The position numbers and the translations under genes were made by a program. From Cypionkella sp. (GTDB taxonomy: Bacteria; Pseudomonadota; Alphaproteobacteria; Rhodobacterales; Rhodobacteraceae), in NCBI GenBank assembly GCA_023255415.1, contig JALRIN010000010.1, positions 1-64,000 of the forward strand: 64,000 nucleotides of DNA. Reading direction: 5' to 3'. This document shows, in pieces, positions 33,552 through 41,161 of this stretch (position 1 is its first letter; every line of letters starts with the position of its first letter). The notes under the pieces were generated by a model. That model worked only from the letters and a program-made list of their open reading frames with translations. It was not told the origin of the DNA and made no database searches.

Positions 33552-35165
33552 TTAGCGCGCGTCCGCCAAAACCATCTCAGCCCCCTTCCACCCCATCAGG
33601 ATCGAAGGCGCATTGGTATTGCCGGCAATCAGGCTTGGAAAGGCACTGGCATCAATCACCCGCAGGCCCTGCACCCCATGCACGCGGCAACGCGCATCCA
33701 CCACTGAACCCGCCGCATCCCGTCCCATCCGCGCCGTGCAGCTTGGATGATAGACGGTGCCGGATCGGGCGCGAAAATCCGCGATCAGATCAGCATCGCT
33801 TTGCACCTCAGGGCCGGGGCGCAATTCCTCGGCCACATGCTGCGCAAAAGCCGGCTGGGCCGCGATATGGCGCAGGAATTTTACCGCCTCCAACATCTCG
33901 GTCACATCCTCTTGGGTCGAAAACGCATTTGCGATGATCTGCGGCGCTTCAAAGGGGTCGCGTGACTTGATCCGAATGCTGCCGCGGCTGGTCGGATTGC
34001 AATTCGACAGCCCGATCGACAGGCCCGAAAACGGGTCTGGCGTCAACAAGGGCCGCTCGCCCGCGCGTGGCAAAAGCGTCGAGAAAGCCTGAAAATACAA
34101 CTGCATGTTCGGCCGCGCCAAATCAGGCCGGGTGCGGAAAAATCCGCCGCCATGGTTGATGGATTTCGCCAAAGGCCCGCCGCCGGTCAGGACATACTGC
34201 ATGCCGACAAACAGCTTGCCCCACCAGGGTCGCAAGATGTCGTTATAGGTCGCAACCTTCATCCGCCAAGTATAGTTGATGCCCTGATGATCGCTTAGAT
34301 GTGCGCCGACATTCTCGTTGGCCATCACGACGGGGATGCGGTGCTCGGCCAGCAACGCCGCAGGCCCCACGCCCGACAGCTGCAAGATCTGCGGCGAATT
34401 GATCGCGCCACCGGCCAAAATCACCTCGGCTTTGGCGCGCAGCTCTTGGCGCTTGCCGTCTTTCAGATATTCCACCCCAACCGCGCGCTTGCCCTCAAAG
34501 ATCACCCGCGTCACCTGCGCATGCGTCAGCACCGACAGGTTCTTGCGCCGCATCGCAGGGCGCAAAAACGCCCGCGCGGTGGAATTGCGCCGCGCGCCCT
34601 TGATCGTCATCTGATAGGTGCCCGCCCCCTCTTGAACAGCACCGTTGAAATCGGGGTTATAGGGCAGCCCCGCCTGACCGCAGGCTTTGATATAATCGTC
34701 CACCAGCCAATGCAGTCCCTTGCGGTTTTCCGAGATAAACAGCGGCCCGCCCTTGCCGCGAAAGCCATCGCCCCCCGCTTCGGTATCCTCGATCGCGCGA
34801 TAGGCGGCCAGACATTCCTCCCAGCCCCAGCCCGGATTTTCAGCCCCCCAAGCCTGGTAATCGGCCTTATTGCCCCGGATCCAAACCATGGCATTGATCG
34901 AAGACGACCCGCCCAATATCTTGCCCCTTGGCCAATGATCCCGATTGCCAGCCAACCCCGGATCGGGTTCGGTCTGATACATCCAGTTGACATTGGGATC
35001 GTAGAACAGCTTGCCATAGCCCAGCGGCAGATTGACGAAAAACCGCCGATCTGATCCGCCCGCTTCCAGCACCGTCACGCGGTGCTTGCCGCTTGCACTC
35101 AACCGCTCGGCCAGCACCGACCCTGCCGAGCCTGCACCCACAATGATATAATCGCAGTCGTCCAT
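33552..35165 (-). CDS. GMC oxidoreductase, choline dehydrogenase type
   Basis: A 537-residue FAD-dependent GMC oxidoreductase. The dinucleotide fold YIIVGAGSAGSVLAERLS opens the protein (residues 6-23), with the VLEAGGSD strand after it. GMC signature regions are GSSSINAMVWIRG and GGAINSPQILQLSG, and the C-terminal active-site region has YHPSCTARMG. The start at 35165 (MDDCDY) removes an unlikely upstream extension. Adjacent choline-sulfatase makes choline dehydrogenase the best guess, but GMC enzymes oxidise many alcohols and no betaine aldehyde dehydrogenase gene is next to it. Confidence 0.87.
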   Translation of the reverse strand: MDDCDYIIVGAGSAGSVLAERLSASGKHRVTVLEAGGSDRRFFVNLPLGYGKLFYDPNVNWMYQTEPDPGLAGNRDHWPRGKILGGSSSINAMVWIRGNKADYQAWGAENPGWGWEECLAAYRAIEDTEAGGDGFRGKGGPLFISENRKGLHWLVDDYIKACGQAGLPYNPDFNGAVQEGAGTYQMTIKGARRNSTARAFLRPAMRRKNLSVLTHAQVTRVIFEGKRAVGVEYLKDGKRQELRAKAEVILAGGAINSPQILQLSGVGPAALLAEHRIPVVMANENVGAHLSDHQGINYTWRMKVATYNDILRPWWGKLFVGMQYVLTGGGPLAKSINHGGGFFRTRPDLARPNMQLYFQAFSTLLPRAGERPLLTPDPFSGLSIGLSNCNPTSRGSIRIKSRDPFEAPQIIANAFSTQEDVTEMLEAVKFLRHIAAQPAFAQHVAEELRPGPEVQSDADLIADFRARSGTVYHPSCTARMGRDAAGSVVDARCRVHGVQGLRVIDASAFPSLIAGNTNAPSILMGWKGAEMVLADAR

Positions 35166-35242
35166 CGGGCACCCCTTCGTTTTGCCCAACCTAGCGCGGT
35201 GCATCGCGCTGACTTGGCCCGATGCGACAGAATATGTCGGCT

Positions 35243-35716
35243 TTACGCAGATGTTACAGTGAAGTTGGCGCGAATGCTGATCGGAAAATTCACCGAAAGC
35301 GCGATATAGCACACCTGATGAATGCGGTGGTGAATCGCCTCGGCCTCAACCAGATCAGCCCCTGCTGCCAGCAAGATCTGCGGCCGTAACTCGCAAGACA
35401 AAAACCGCCCCGCGCCACCTGCACCGGTCTCGCCCACCGCCAAGGGCACATCTTCATAGCCCAGCACCACAACCCCCGCCTCGGCTGCGAAATGCAGATA
35501 CCACAGCATATGACAGGCCGAGAGCGCCGAGATCAGCAGATCTTCAGGGTTCATCTTGGTCGGATCCCCGCCCAGCAAGGGGTCATTAGAACAGGCCACC
35601 ACCGGCTTGCCCTTGGCCGCGATGTTCCAGGTGCGGTCATAGCCGCGATAGCTGCGGGTTCCGGTGCCGCGATTGCCGGTCCAGATCACCCGTGTTGTGT
35701 AGTCGTGCTGCATCAA
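35243..35716 (-). CDS. OsmC family protein
   Basis: A 157-residue OsmC/Ohr-type protein, a small peroxide-reducing or stress protein. The conserved segments are GDPTKMNPEDLLISALSACHMLWYLH, which holds the first reactive Cys (in SACHM), and SCELRPQI, where the second Cys is found. Both Cys positions are present, supporting hydroperoxide reductase activity. It lies 77 bp before the betA-like gene on the same strand and is divergent from the guanidinium exporter gene. Confidence 0.87.
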   Translation of the reverse strand: MMQHDYTTRVIWTGNRGTGTRSYRGYDRTWNIAAKGKPVVACSNDPLLGGDPTKMNPEDLLISALSACHMLWYLHFAAEAGVVVLGYEDVPLAVGETGAGGAGRFLSCELRPQILLAAGADLVEAEAIHHRIHQVCYIALSVNFPISIRANFTVTSA

Positions 35717-35790
35717 AGCCCCCCGCCTGCCCCAGCTTTAGGCTAACGCGGGCTTGCATCCGGCGAAAGCCCCGCCAATATGGAGATGCA

Positions 35791-35830
35791 CGGGACGACC
35801 CGCGCCTTTGCAACATCTTGGGACGACCCG
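35791..35830 (+). ncRNA. Guanidine-II (mini-ykkC) riboswitch
   Basis: Two small hairpins with identical ACGA loops: CGGG-ACGA-CCCG (35791-35802) and GGG-ACGA-CCC (35820-35829), separated by 17 nt and ending shortly before the Shine-Dalgarno AGGAG and the exporter ATG at 35845. This is the diagnostic mini-ykkC architecture (paired stems with ACGR loops) that binds guanidinium. The loop dimer would free the ribosome binding site when guanidinium is present. Structure is seen; function follows from the known class and from the gene that it precedes. Confidence 0.93.
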
Positions 35831-35844
35831 CGACAGGAGCCATC

Positions 35845-36162
35845 ATGGCTTGGATCACATTGGCCATCGCAGGAGTGTTCGAGGTGCTTTGGGCCTTTGC
35901 GATGAAGAAATCCGAAGGGTTTACCCTGCTTGTGCCCAGCAGCATCACAATTCTGGGTGCGATTGCCAGCATGCTGCTTTTGGGTTTGGCGATGAAAACT
36001 CTGCCGCTTGGCACCGCCTACACGGTGTGGACAGGCATCGGCGCGGTCGGCAGCTTTGTGCTTGGGATCACGCTTTTGGGCGAACCCGTCACCCTGATGC
36101 GTCTGACCGCCGCCGTGCTGATCGTCGCTGGGCTGGTGCTGATGAAGCTGTCCAGCCCCTAG
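35845..36162 (+). CDS. gdx: Guanidinium exporter (SMR family, SugE/Gdx)
   Basis: A 105-residue small multidrug resistance-type protein with four membrane helices. MAWITLAIAGVFEVLWAFAMKKS has the conserved Glu13 in helix 1 that carries the proton and substrate. The IGAVGSFVLGI motif in helix 3 is typical of the SugE/Gdx subgroup. The guanidine-II riboswitch directly upstream shows the physiological substrate is guanidinium. The start at 35845 follows AGGAG. Its stop overlaps the stop of the convergent crotonase-type gene by 4 bp. Confidence 0.95.
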   Translation: MAWITLAIAGVFEVLWAFAMKKSEGFTLLVPSSITILGAIASMLLLGLAMKTLPLGTAYTVWTGIGAVGSFVLGITLLGEPVTLMRLTAAVLIVAGLVLMKLSSP

Positions 36163-36956
36163 CGGCCTTGCCAAACCGGATCGCGCTTTTCAGCAAAGGC
36201 GCGCGCGCCTTCCAGCTGATCCTCGCTGGAATAAAGCCTGTCAACCGTCGGCAACAGCCGCTTGGTCACCCGGTTCAGCGCGTCTTGAAACCGCATATCC
36301 TCGGCCTCGCGCACCACTTCCTTGATGGCTGCATAAACCAAAGGCGGCCCGGATTCCAACAGCCGCGCCAGATCCCAAGCCTTGGTCAGCAGATCTTCGG
36401 GCGCGCAGATCTCTTTTACAATGCCCCAGCGATGCGCCTCTTCGGCGTCAAACCACCGTCCCGTCAGCAAAAGATCCATCGCCACATGATAGGGAATGCG
36501 CTTGGGCAGTTTGATGCTGGCCGCATCAGCCACCGTGCCCGAGCGGATTTCCGGCAGCGCAAAGGTCGCATTGCTGGAACAAAGGATCAAATCCGCCGAC
36601 AGCGCCAGCTCAAGCCCGCCGCCGCAGCAAATCCCGTTCACCGCAGCAATCACCGGCTTGTTCAGGTTCGGCAATTCCTGCAAGCCGCCAAAACCGCCCA
36701 CCCCGTAATCGCCATCCACCGCATCGCCGCCCGCCGCCGCCTTTAAATCCCAGCCGGGGCAAAAGAACTTCTCGCCTGCTGCGCGCAAAATGCAAACCCG
36801 CAACGCCGCGTCATCGCGAAAGCCGCGAAACACCTGCCCCATGATGCGGCTGGTGATCAGGTCAATCGCATTGGCCTTGGGTCGGTCGAGCGTCACCTCG
36901 AGGATCGCGCCCTCTACCCGCGTCTTGATTGGTCCGTCGGTCAGCATCTGCATCAT
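36159..36956 (-). CDS. caiD: Enoyl-CoA hydratase family, carnitinyl-CoA dehydratase-like
   Basis: A 265-residue crotonase-fold protein. The oxyanion regions are FFCPGWDLKAAA and NGICCGGGLELALSADLI; the second Glu candidate lies in FALPEIRSG. The pattern resembles CaiD, which hydrates crotonobetainyl-CoA to L-carnitinyl-CoA. It is the last gene of the carnitine locus and overlaps the end of the acyl-CoA synthetase gene (ATGA). The role assigned here rests on that context; a general enoyl-CoA hydratase cannot be excluded. Confidence 0.85.
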   Translation of the reverse strand: MMQMLTDGPIKTRVEGAILEVTLDRPKANAIDLITSRIMGQVFRGFRDDAALRVCILRAAGEKFFCPGWDLKAAAGGDAVDGDYGVGGFGGLQELPNLNKPVIAAVNGICCGGGLELALSADLILCSSNATFALPEIRSGTVADAASIKLPKRIPYHVAMDLLLTGRWFDAEEAHRWGIVKEICAPEDLLTKAWDLARLLESGPPLVYAAIKEVVREAEDMRFQDALNRVTKRLLPTVDRLYSSEDQLEGARAFAEKRDPVWQGR

Positions 36957-38941
36957 CTTGTCCTTACCAAAGCATCCACAGCCACAGCTCCGTCAGAGCG
37001 TGCAAGGATAGGGTTAATCTCGATCTCTTCCAGCAGCGGATCCGCCGCCATCATCTGCCCCAGACGCAAAGCAATCGCCGCCACCGCAGCAACATCCGCC
37101 CGCGGGCGCCCGCGATAGCCGTCAAGCAGCGGCCAAAGCCGCAGACCGCGCAACGCTTGCAAGATCTGCGCCTCGTTCACTGGCCAGATCAGCGTCACCG
37201 TATCGGCCAAAACCTCGGCCGTAACGCCGCCCATGCCGATGGTCAGCGCAACGCCGTAAACCGGATCGCGCCGCAGCCCCAAAAGAATCTCGGCCACGGC
37301 ACCGGTGACCATCTCTTCCAGCAGATAGCCACTGGCACCCGCCATCTCGGCCTGCCCGTCCAAAGTGGTCAGGCCCAGCCGCACCGCCCCGGCTTCGGTC
37401 TTATGCGCAAAGCCCAAACCCTTGAGCGCAAAGGGCGCGTGCAGCTCACCCTGCCGCGCGGTCAGTTCACGCAGGCTCGGCGCGCTGATTGCGGCAGGCA
37501 CCGCAACGCCAGCACGGGCCAAAACTGCCTTGCCCTCGGCCTCACTCAGCAGCCGGCTTTCGCCTTCGGCCAGCACCGCGACCGGCTGCCAGCCTTCCAC
37601 AATATCCCAGCGCTGCGCCGCCTTGATCGCGGCCAGGGCGGTTTCCAAGCCCATCAACGTGCAAACCCCCTGCGCCATCAGGGCCACCGCGCGAGCCTCG
37701 TCAAAGTTCTCGGGCATCGAGGCCACTGGCAGCGCTGGCCGCCCCGTCGCCGCCTGCGCCGCCACAATCGCATCCAGGGCCGGCTGATACCCCGAAGGAT
37801 CGCAGCGGTCGCCACGCGGCGGATCAATGATGTAGATCCCCGCATCATAGCCCGACAGCATGGTGCTGAACACATCCGTGGTGCGCGGCCCGTCACCCCA
37901 AATAAAGGTATGGTAATCTAATGGGTTGGCGATGGTAACGATGGGCCCCAAAATCGCGCCCAAGCGCCTGCGCACCGCCTCTGGCACGGCTGGAAACGCC
38001 AGGTCAAAGCCCGCCGCCAAATCCGCGACCAAACCCGCCTCGCCGCCCGAACACGACAGCGAACAGATCGCCTGCCCCAATGCGCCGTGACAGTGCAAAA
38101 TCTTCAAAGTTTCGATCAACTCGGACGGCGTGTTGACCTCTGCCACCCCGATCTGGCGCAAAAACGCCGATGACGCCGCCCCCCCGCCCGCCAAAGACGC
38201 GGTATGCGATGCGGCAGCCAGACGCGACAGTTCGGTCTTGCCCGATTTGATTGCGACAATTCCCTTGCCCATCGCCCGCGCGCGCGCCGCAAGCGCTGCA
38301 AAAGCCGCCGCATCGTCGATGCCCTCGATATAAAGCCCCAAGGCAGTGACGCGCGGATCCTCCAGCAAAGCACCCGCCAAATCGGCCAATCCAACCACCG
38401 CCGCATTGCCCAGACAGGCGACATAGGCCACCGGCAAAGCCCGCTTTTGCATGCCCAGATTGATCACAATGTTCGAAGATTGGCTGACCAAGGCCACACC
38501 GCGCTCGACCCGCACACCGCCATGCTGATCTGGCCAGAGCAAAGCCCCATCCAGATAGTTGATCACCCCATAACAATTTGGCCCCAAAATCGGCATATCG
38601 CCCGCCGCCGCAATCAGCTGCGCCTGCAATTCTGGCGCTCCGGCTTCGGTCCAGCCGCTGGCAAAACAAATTGCCCCGCCCGCCCCCATCGCCGCAAGCT
38701 CGGCCACAACCTCAACAGTGGCAAAGCGGTTCACCCCGATAAACACTGCATCTGGGGGCTCTGGCAGATCCGCAAGGCAGGCATAGGCCCGCAGACCACC
38801 TATCTCGGCTTTGCTTGGATGCACCGGCCAGACCTGCCCCGCAAAACCCATCTTGCGGCATTGCTCGATCACATTCAGCGCCCAACCCGCACCCAGAACT
38901 GCGATGGTTTTCGGGCGCAGCAAACGGTCCAAGGGTTTCAT
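36953..38941 (-). CDS. Acyl-CoA synthetase (ADP-forming type, acetate-CoA ligase-like)
   Basis: A 662-residue NDP-forming acyl-CoA synthetase. The N-terminal CoA-binding domain (residues 1-130: IAVLGAGWALNVIEQCRKMG), a succinyl-CoA ligase-like domain (about 140-430, with GPNCYGVINYLDGALLW) and a C-terminal ATP-grasp domain (about 440-662) are in the usual order. It is proposed to activate gamma-butyrobetaine, crotonobetaine or carnitine with CoA, replacing the AMP-forming CaiC. The catalytic phosphohistidine is not identified with certainty. The ATG is preceded by a run of nine G two nt away in place of a standard ribosome binding site. It follows the acyl-CoA dehydrogenase gene across a 294-bp repeat-rich gap. 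Confidence 0.82.
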   Translation of the reverse strand: MKPLDRLLRPKTIAVLGAGWALNVIEQCRKMGFAGQVWPVHPSKAEIGGLRAYACLADLPEPPDAVFIGVNRFATVEVVAELAAMGAGGAICFASGWTEAGAPELQAQLIAAAGDMPILGPNCYGVINYLDGALLWPDQHGGVRVERGVALVSQSSNIVINLGMQKRALPVAYVACLGNAAVVGLADLAGALLEDPRVTALGLYIEGIDDAAAFAALAARARAMGKGIVAIKSGKTELSRLAAASHTASLAGGGAASSAFLRQIGVAEVNTPSELIETLKILHCHGALGQAICSLSCSGGEAGLVADLAAGFDLAFPAVPEAVRRRLGAILGPIVTIANPLDYHTFIWGDGPRTTDVFSTMLSGYDAGIYIIDPPRGDRCDPSGYQPALDAIVAAQAATGRPALPVASMPENFDEARAVALMAQGVCTLMGLETALAAIKAAQRWDIVEGWQPVAVLAEGESRLLSEAEGKAVLARAGVAVPAAISAPSLRELTARQGELHAPFALKGLGFAHKTEAGAVRLGLTTLDGQAEMAGASGYLLEEMVTGAVAEILLGLRRDPVYGVALTIGMGGVTAEVLADTVTLIWPVNEAQILQALRGLRLWPLLDGYRGRPRADVAAVAAIALRLGQMMAADPLLEEIEINPILARSDGAVAVDALVRTR

Positions 38942-39019
38942 TGCCCCCCCCCGACCCGCGCGACACCGACGCCAAGACGGGGGCCAGCCCCCGAGCTGCC
39001 TTGCTGCGCAAGCCAGCTT

Positions 39020-39047
39020 CCCCCGGGATATTTAAAGACAGATGAAA
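39020..39047. repeat. Palindromic intergenic repeat, copy 5
   Basis: CCCCCGGGATATTTAAAGAC followed by AGATGAAA, reading in the same sense as copy 1. It faces copy 6, which is inverted, about 110 bp away. Confidence 0.8.
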
Positions 39048-39157
39048 TACAAGGGCGCCCCACCCCGACCAAGCGGGGTGGGGTTTCACCTGTCACGGCC
39101 ATCGGGGTCCCCCCCTGTTCCGTACATTCAGAATCGCTCATTAAGGTTAACATTTCG

Positions 39158-39206
39158 TTTCATCTGTCCAAAAATATCCTCGGGGGGAGGCTTTGCTTGC
39201 AAAGCC
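39158..39206. repeat. Palindromic intergenic repeat, copy 6
   Basis: TTTCATCTGTCCAAAAATAT (39158-39177) followed by a CGGGGGGAGG tail and the GGCTTTGC / GCAAAGCC stem. It is inverted relative to copy 5 and lies just downstream of the acyl-CoA dehydrogenase stop codon. Confidence 0.8.
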
Positions 39207-39235
39207 GTGGGGGGCAGACAGCCCCCCTGCTTGGC

Positions 39236-40399
39236 TCAGGCGCCCTGCGCACGCAGAAGCTCTCGGCTGATGATATGGCGCTGGATCTCGCTGGTGCCTT
39301 CCCAGATCCGTTCTACCCGCGCATCGCGCCAGATGCGTTCTAGTGGCAATTCGTCCATCAAGCCCATACCGCCATGGATCTGGATCGCTTCATCTGCAAT
39401 CATCGCCAGCACTTCGCTTGCCTTCAGCTTGGCCATCGACATATCGGCCTCGCTCACCGTGCCCTGATCGTATTTCCAGGCCGCCTCGCGGGTCAGCAGT
39501 TCTGCGGCTTTCAGCTCTGTCGCCATATCGGCGAGTTTGAACGACACGCCTTGGAACTTGCCGATCTGCTGACCAAATTGCCTGCGCTCGGCGGCATAGC
39601 TGATCGCAAGGCCCAGCGCGCGTTCGGCACGACCCAGGCAGGTCGAGGCCACCTGCAGCCGTGTTGCCCCCAGCCATTTTCCTGCCACTTCAAAGCCTTG
39701 GTGCAGCTCGCCCAGGATCTGCCGTTTGTTCAGGCGGCAATCGTCAAATTCGAGGATCATGTTGTTATAGCCGCGATGCGAGACGTTGCGGTAGCCCTCG
39801 CGCACCGTAAAGCCTTTGGTGCCCTTATCGACCAAAAACGCGGTGATGCGTTTTTTCGGGCCGCGCGGGGTGTCTTCTTCGCCAGTGGCCACCCAGACAA
39901 TCGCGAAATCGGCAAGATCGGCATGGCTGATGAAATGCTTGGTGCCGTTCAGGATAAAATCATCGCCATCGGCCCGCGCCGAGGCTTTCATGCCGCGCAG
40001 ATCAGAGCCGGCCCCCGGTTCGGTCATCGCTTGGCAGTCGTGTTTTTCGCCGCGCACGCAGGGCAGCAAATATTGCTCGCGTTGATCGCCGACGCAGGCC
40101 AACAAGATATTCGAGGGCCGCGAGACGCAGGTCCAATGCAGCGCGTAATTGGCTTTACCAAGTTCTTTTTCATAAAGCAGCCAGGTCAGCGTATCGAGCC
40201 CGGCACCGCCGACCTCTTCGGGCATATTGGCGGCATAAAGCCCTGCGGCAATCGCTTTGGCAGCAATTTCTTGCCGCAGCTCTGCGCGTAAGACGCCGGT
40301 GCGTTCGACTTCGGCCTCATGCGGGTAAAGCTCGGCTTCGACAAAGCCGCGCGTCGCATCGACGATCATCTGCTGTTCTTCTGTCAGTCCGAAATGCAT
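39236..40399 (-). CDS. Acyl-CoA dehydrogenase, crotonobetainyl-CoA reductase/gamma-butyrobetainyl-CoA dehydrogenase-like
   Basis: A 387-residue FAD-dependent acyl-CoA dehydrogenase. Typical blocks are CQAMTEPGAGSDLRGMKASA and GTKHFISHADLADFAIV for flavin and substrate contacts; the C-terminal IWEGTSEIQRHIISRELL follows the pattern of the family. Position in the carnitine locus suggests it interconverts gamma-butyrobetainyl-CoA and crotonobetainyl-CoA, as CaiA does. No electron-transfer flavoprotein genes are adjacent. AAGGAAAT precedes the ATG. The reaction is inferred from neighbours. Confidence 0.88.
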   Translation of the reverse strand: MHFGLTEEQQMIVDATRGFVEAELYPHEAEVERTGVLRAELRQEIAAKAIAAGLYAANMPEEVGGAGLDTLTWLLYEKELGKANYALHWTCVSRPSNILLACVGDQREQYLLPCVRGEKHDCQAMTEPGAGSDLRGMKASARADGDDFILNGTKHFISHADLADFAIVWVATGEEDTPRGPKKRITAFLVDKGTKGFTVREGYRNVSHRGYNNMILEFDDCRLNKRQILGELHQGFEVAGKWLGATRLQVASTCLGRAERALGLAISYAAERRQFGQQIGKFQGVSFKLADMATELKAAELLTREAAWKYDQGTVSEADMSMAKLKASEVLAMIADEAIQIHGGMGLMDELPLERIWRDARVERIWEGTSEIQRHIISRELLRAQGA

Positions 40400-40408
40400 C
40401 TGATTTCC

Positions 40409-41161
40409 TTAGGGATCAACGTTGTAGGTCATACCGTCCACGGCCAGCGCCTGACCCGAGATCATCCGCGCGCCGTCAGAGGCCAGATAAAGCGCGAGTG
40501 CGGCCACGTCTTCGGGGTCCGAAAGCCGCTTCATTGCGGTGCCGCTGGCGTAGCCTTGGCGCACCGCGTCGGCGCTCATACCTTTGGCGGCGGCTTCGGC
40601 TTCGATCACGCGGTCGATGCGCGGGCCGTTCACAGAACCCGGGCAGATCGCATTGGCGCGGATGCCGTGGGGGCCCAGCTCCATCGCCACGGTTTTCATC
40701 AGCCCGATCACCCCCCATTTCGCCGCCACATAGGGCGCGCGATAGGGTGTGCCATAAAGCCCCGAGGTCGAGGAAGTGAAGATAATGCAGCCCGCCCGCG
40801 CGGGTTTCATCATCTTGGCGCCGAACTTGGCCGCAAGCATTGCGCCGTCCAGATTGACGCCAAGGCATTGGTGCCAAGCCTCAAGATCCATATCCTCGAT
40901 CGCAGCCGTCGGACCTTTGATGCCTGCATTGGCGCAAAGCACATCCAGACCGCCCCAGGCCGCGGCGATCTCGTCAAACAGGATCTGCATCCCCGCTTCC
41001 GAGCTTGCGTCCGAAACCGAGCCGCGGATGCCCGCAGGCAGCGCCGCGATCATCGCGGCGTCCACATCGGTGACCCAAACCCGGTCGCCTTGGGCTGCAA
41101 AGGCCTGTGCCATCACCAGACCAATGCCATTGGCCCCGGCGGTTACCAGAACCCGCCTCAT
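40409..41161 (-). CDS. Short-chain dehydrogenase/reductase in the carnitine locus
   Basis: A 250-residue SDR with the nucleotide motif TAGANGIG (residues 7-14), NAG (about 83-85), the catalytic Ser and YVAAK (Tyr/Lys about 150-154). The ATG at 41161 overlaps the stop of the carnitine dehydrogenase gene, so it is part of the same operon. Possible roles are a dehydrogenase for D-carnitine or for a 3-hydroxyacyl-CoA of the CoA branch. The specific reaction is unknown. Confidence 0.85.
   Translation of the reverse strand: MRRVLVTAGANGIGLVMAQAFAAQGDRVWVTDVDAAMIAALPAGIRGSVSDASSEAGMQILFDEIAAAWGGLDVLCANAGIKGPTAAIEDMDLEAWHQCLGVNLDGAMLAAKFGAKMMKPARAGCIIFTSSTSGLYGTPYRAPYVAAKWGVIGLMKTVAMELGPHGIRANAICPGSVNGPRIDRVIEAEAAAKGMSADAVRQGYASGTAMKRLSDPEDVAALALYLASDGARMISGQALAVDGMTYNVDP

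Larger units (their letters stand above)
38942..39235. other. Repeat-rich intergenic gap inside the carnitine locus
   Basis: 294 bp without a gene between the acyl-CoA dehydrogenase and the acyl-CoA synthetase genes. It holds a C9 run (38944-38952), a GGGGGCCAGCCCCC stem near 38980, repeat copies 5 and 6 in opposite orientation, GCCCCACCCC...GGGGTGGGG (about 39057-39087) and GGCTTTGC-TT-GCAAAGCC near 39189-39206. A TTAAGGTTAAC stretch near 39141 could be part of a promoter for the downstream genes. The hairpins may split the operon. Confidence 0.6.
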
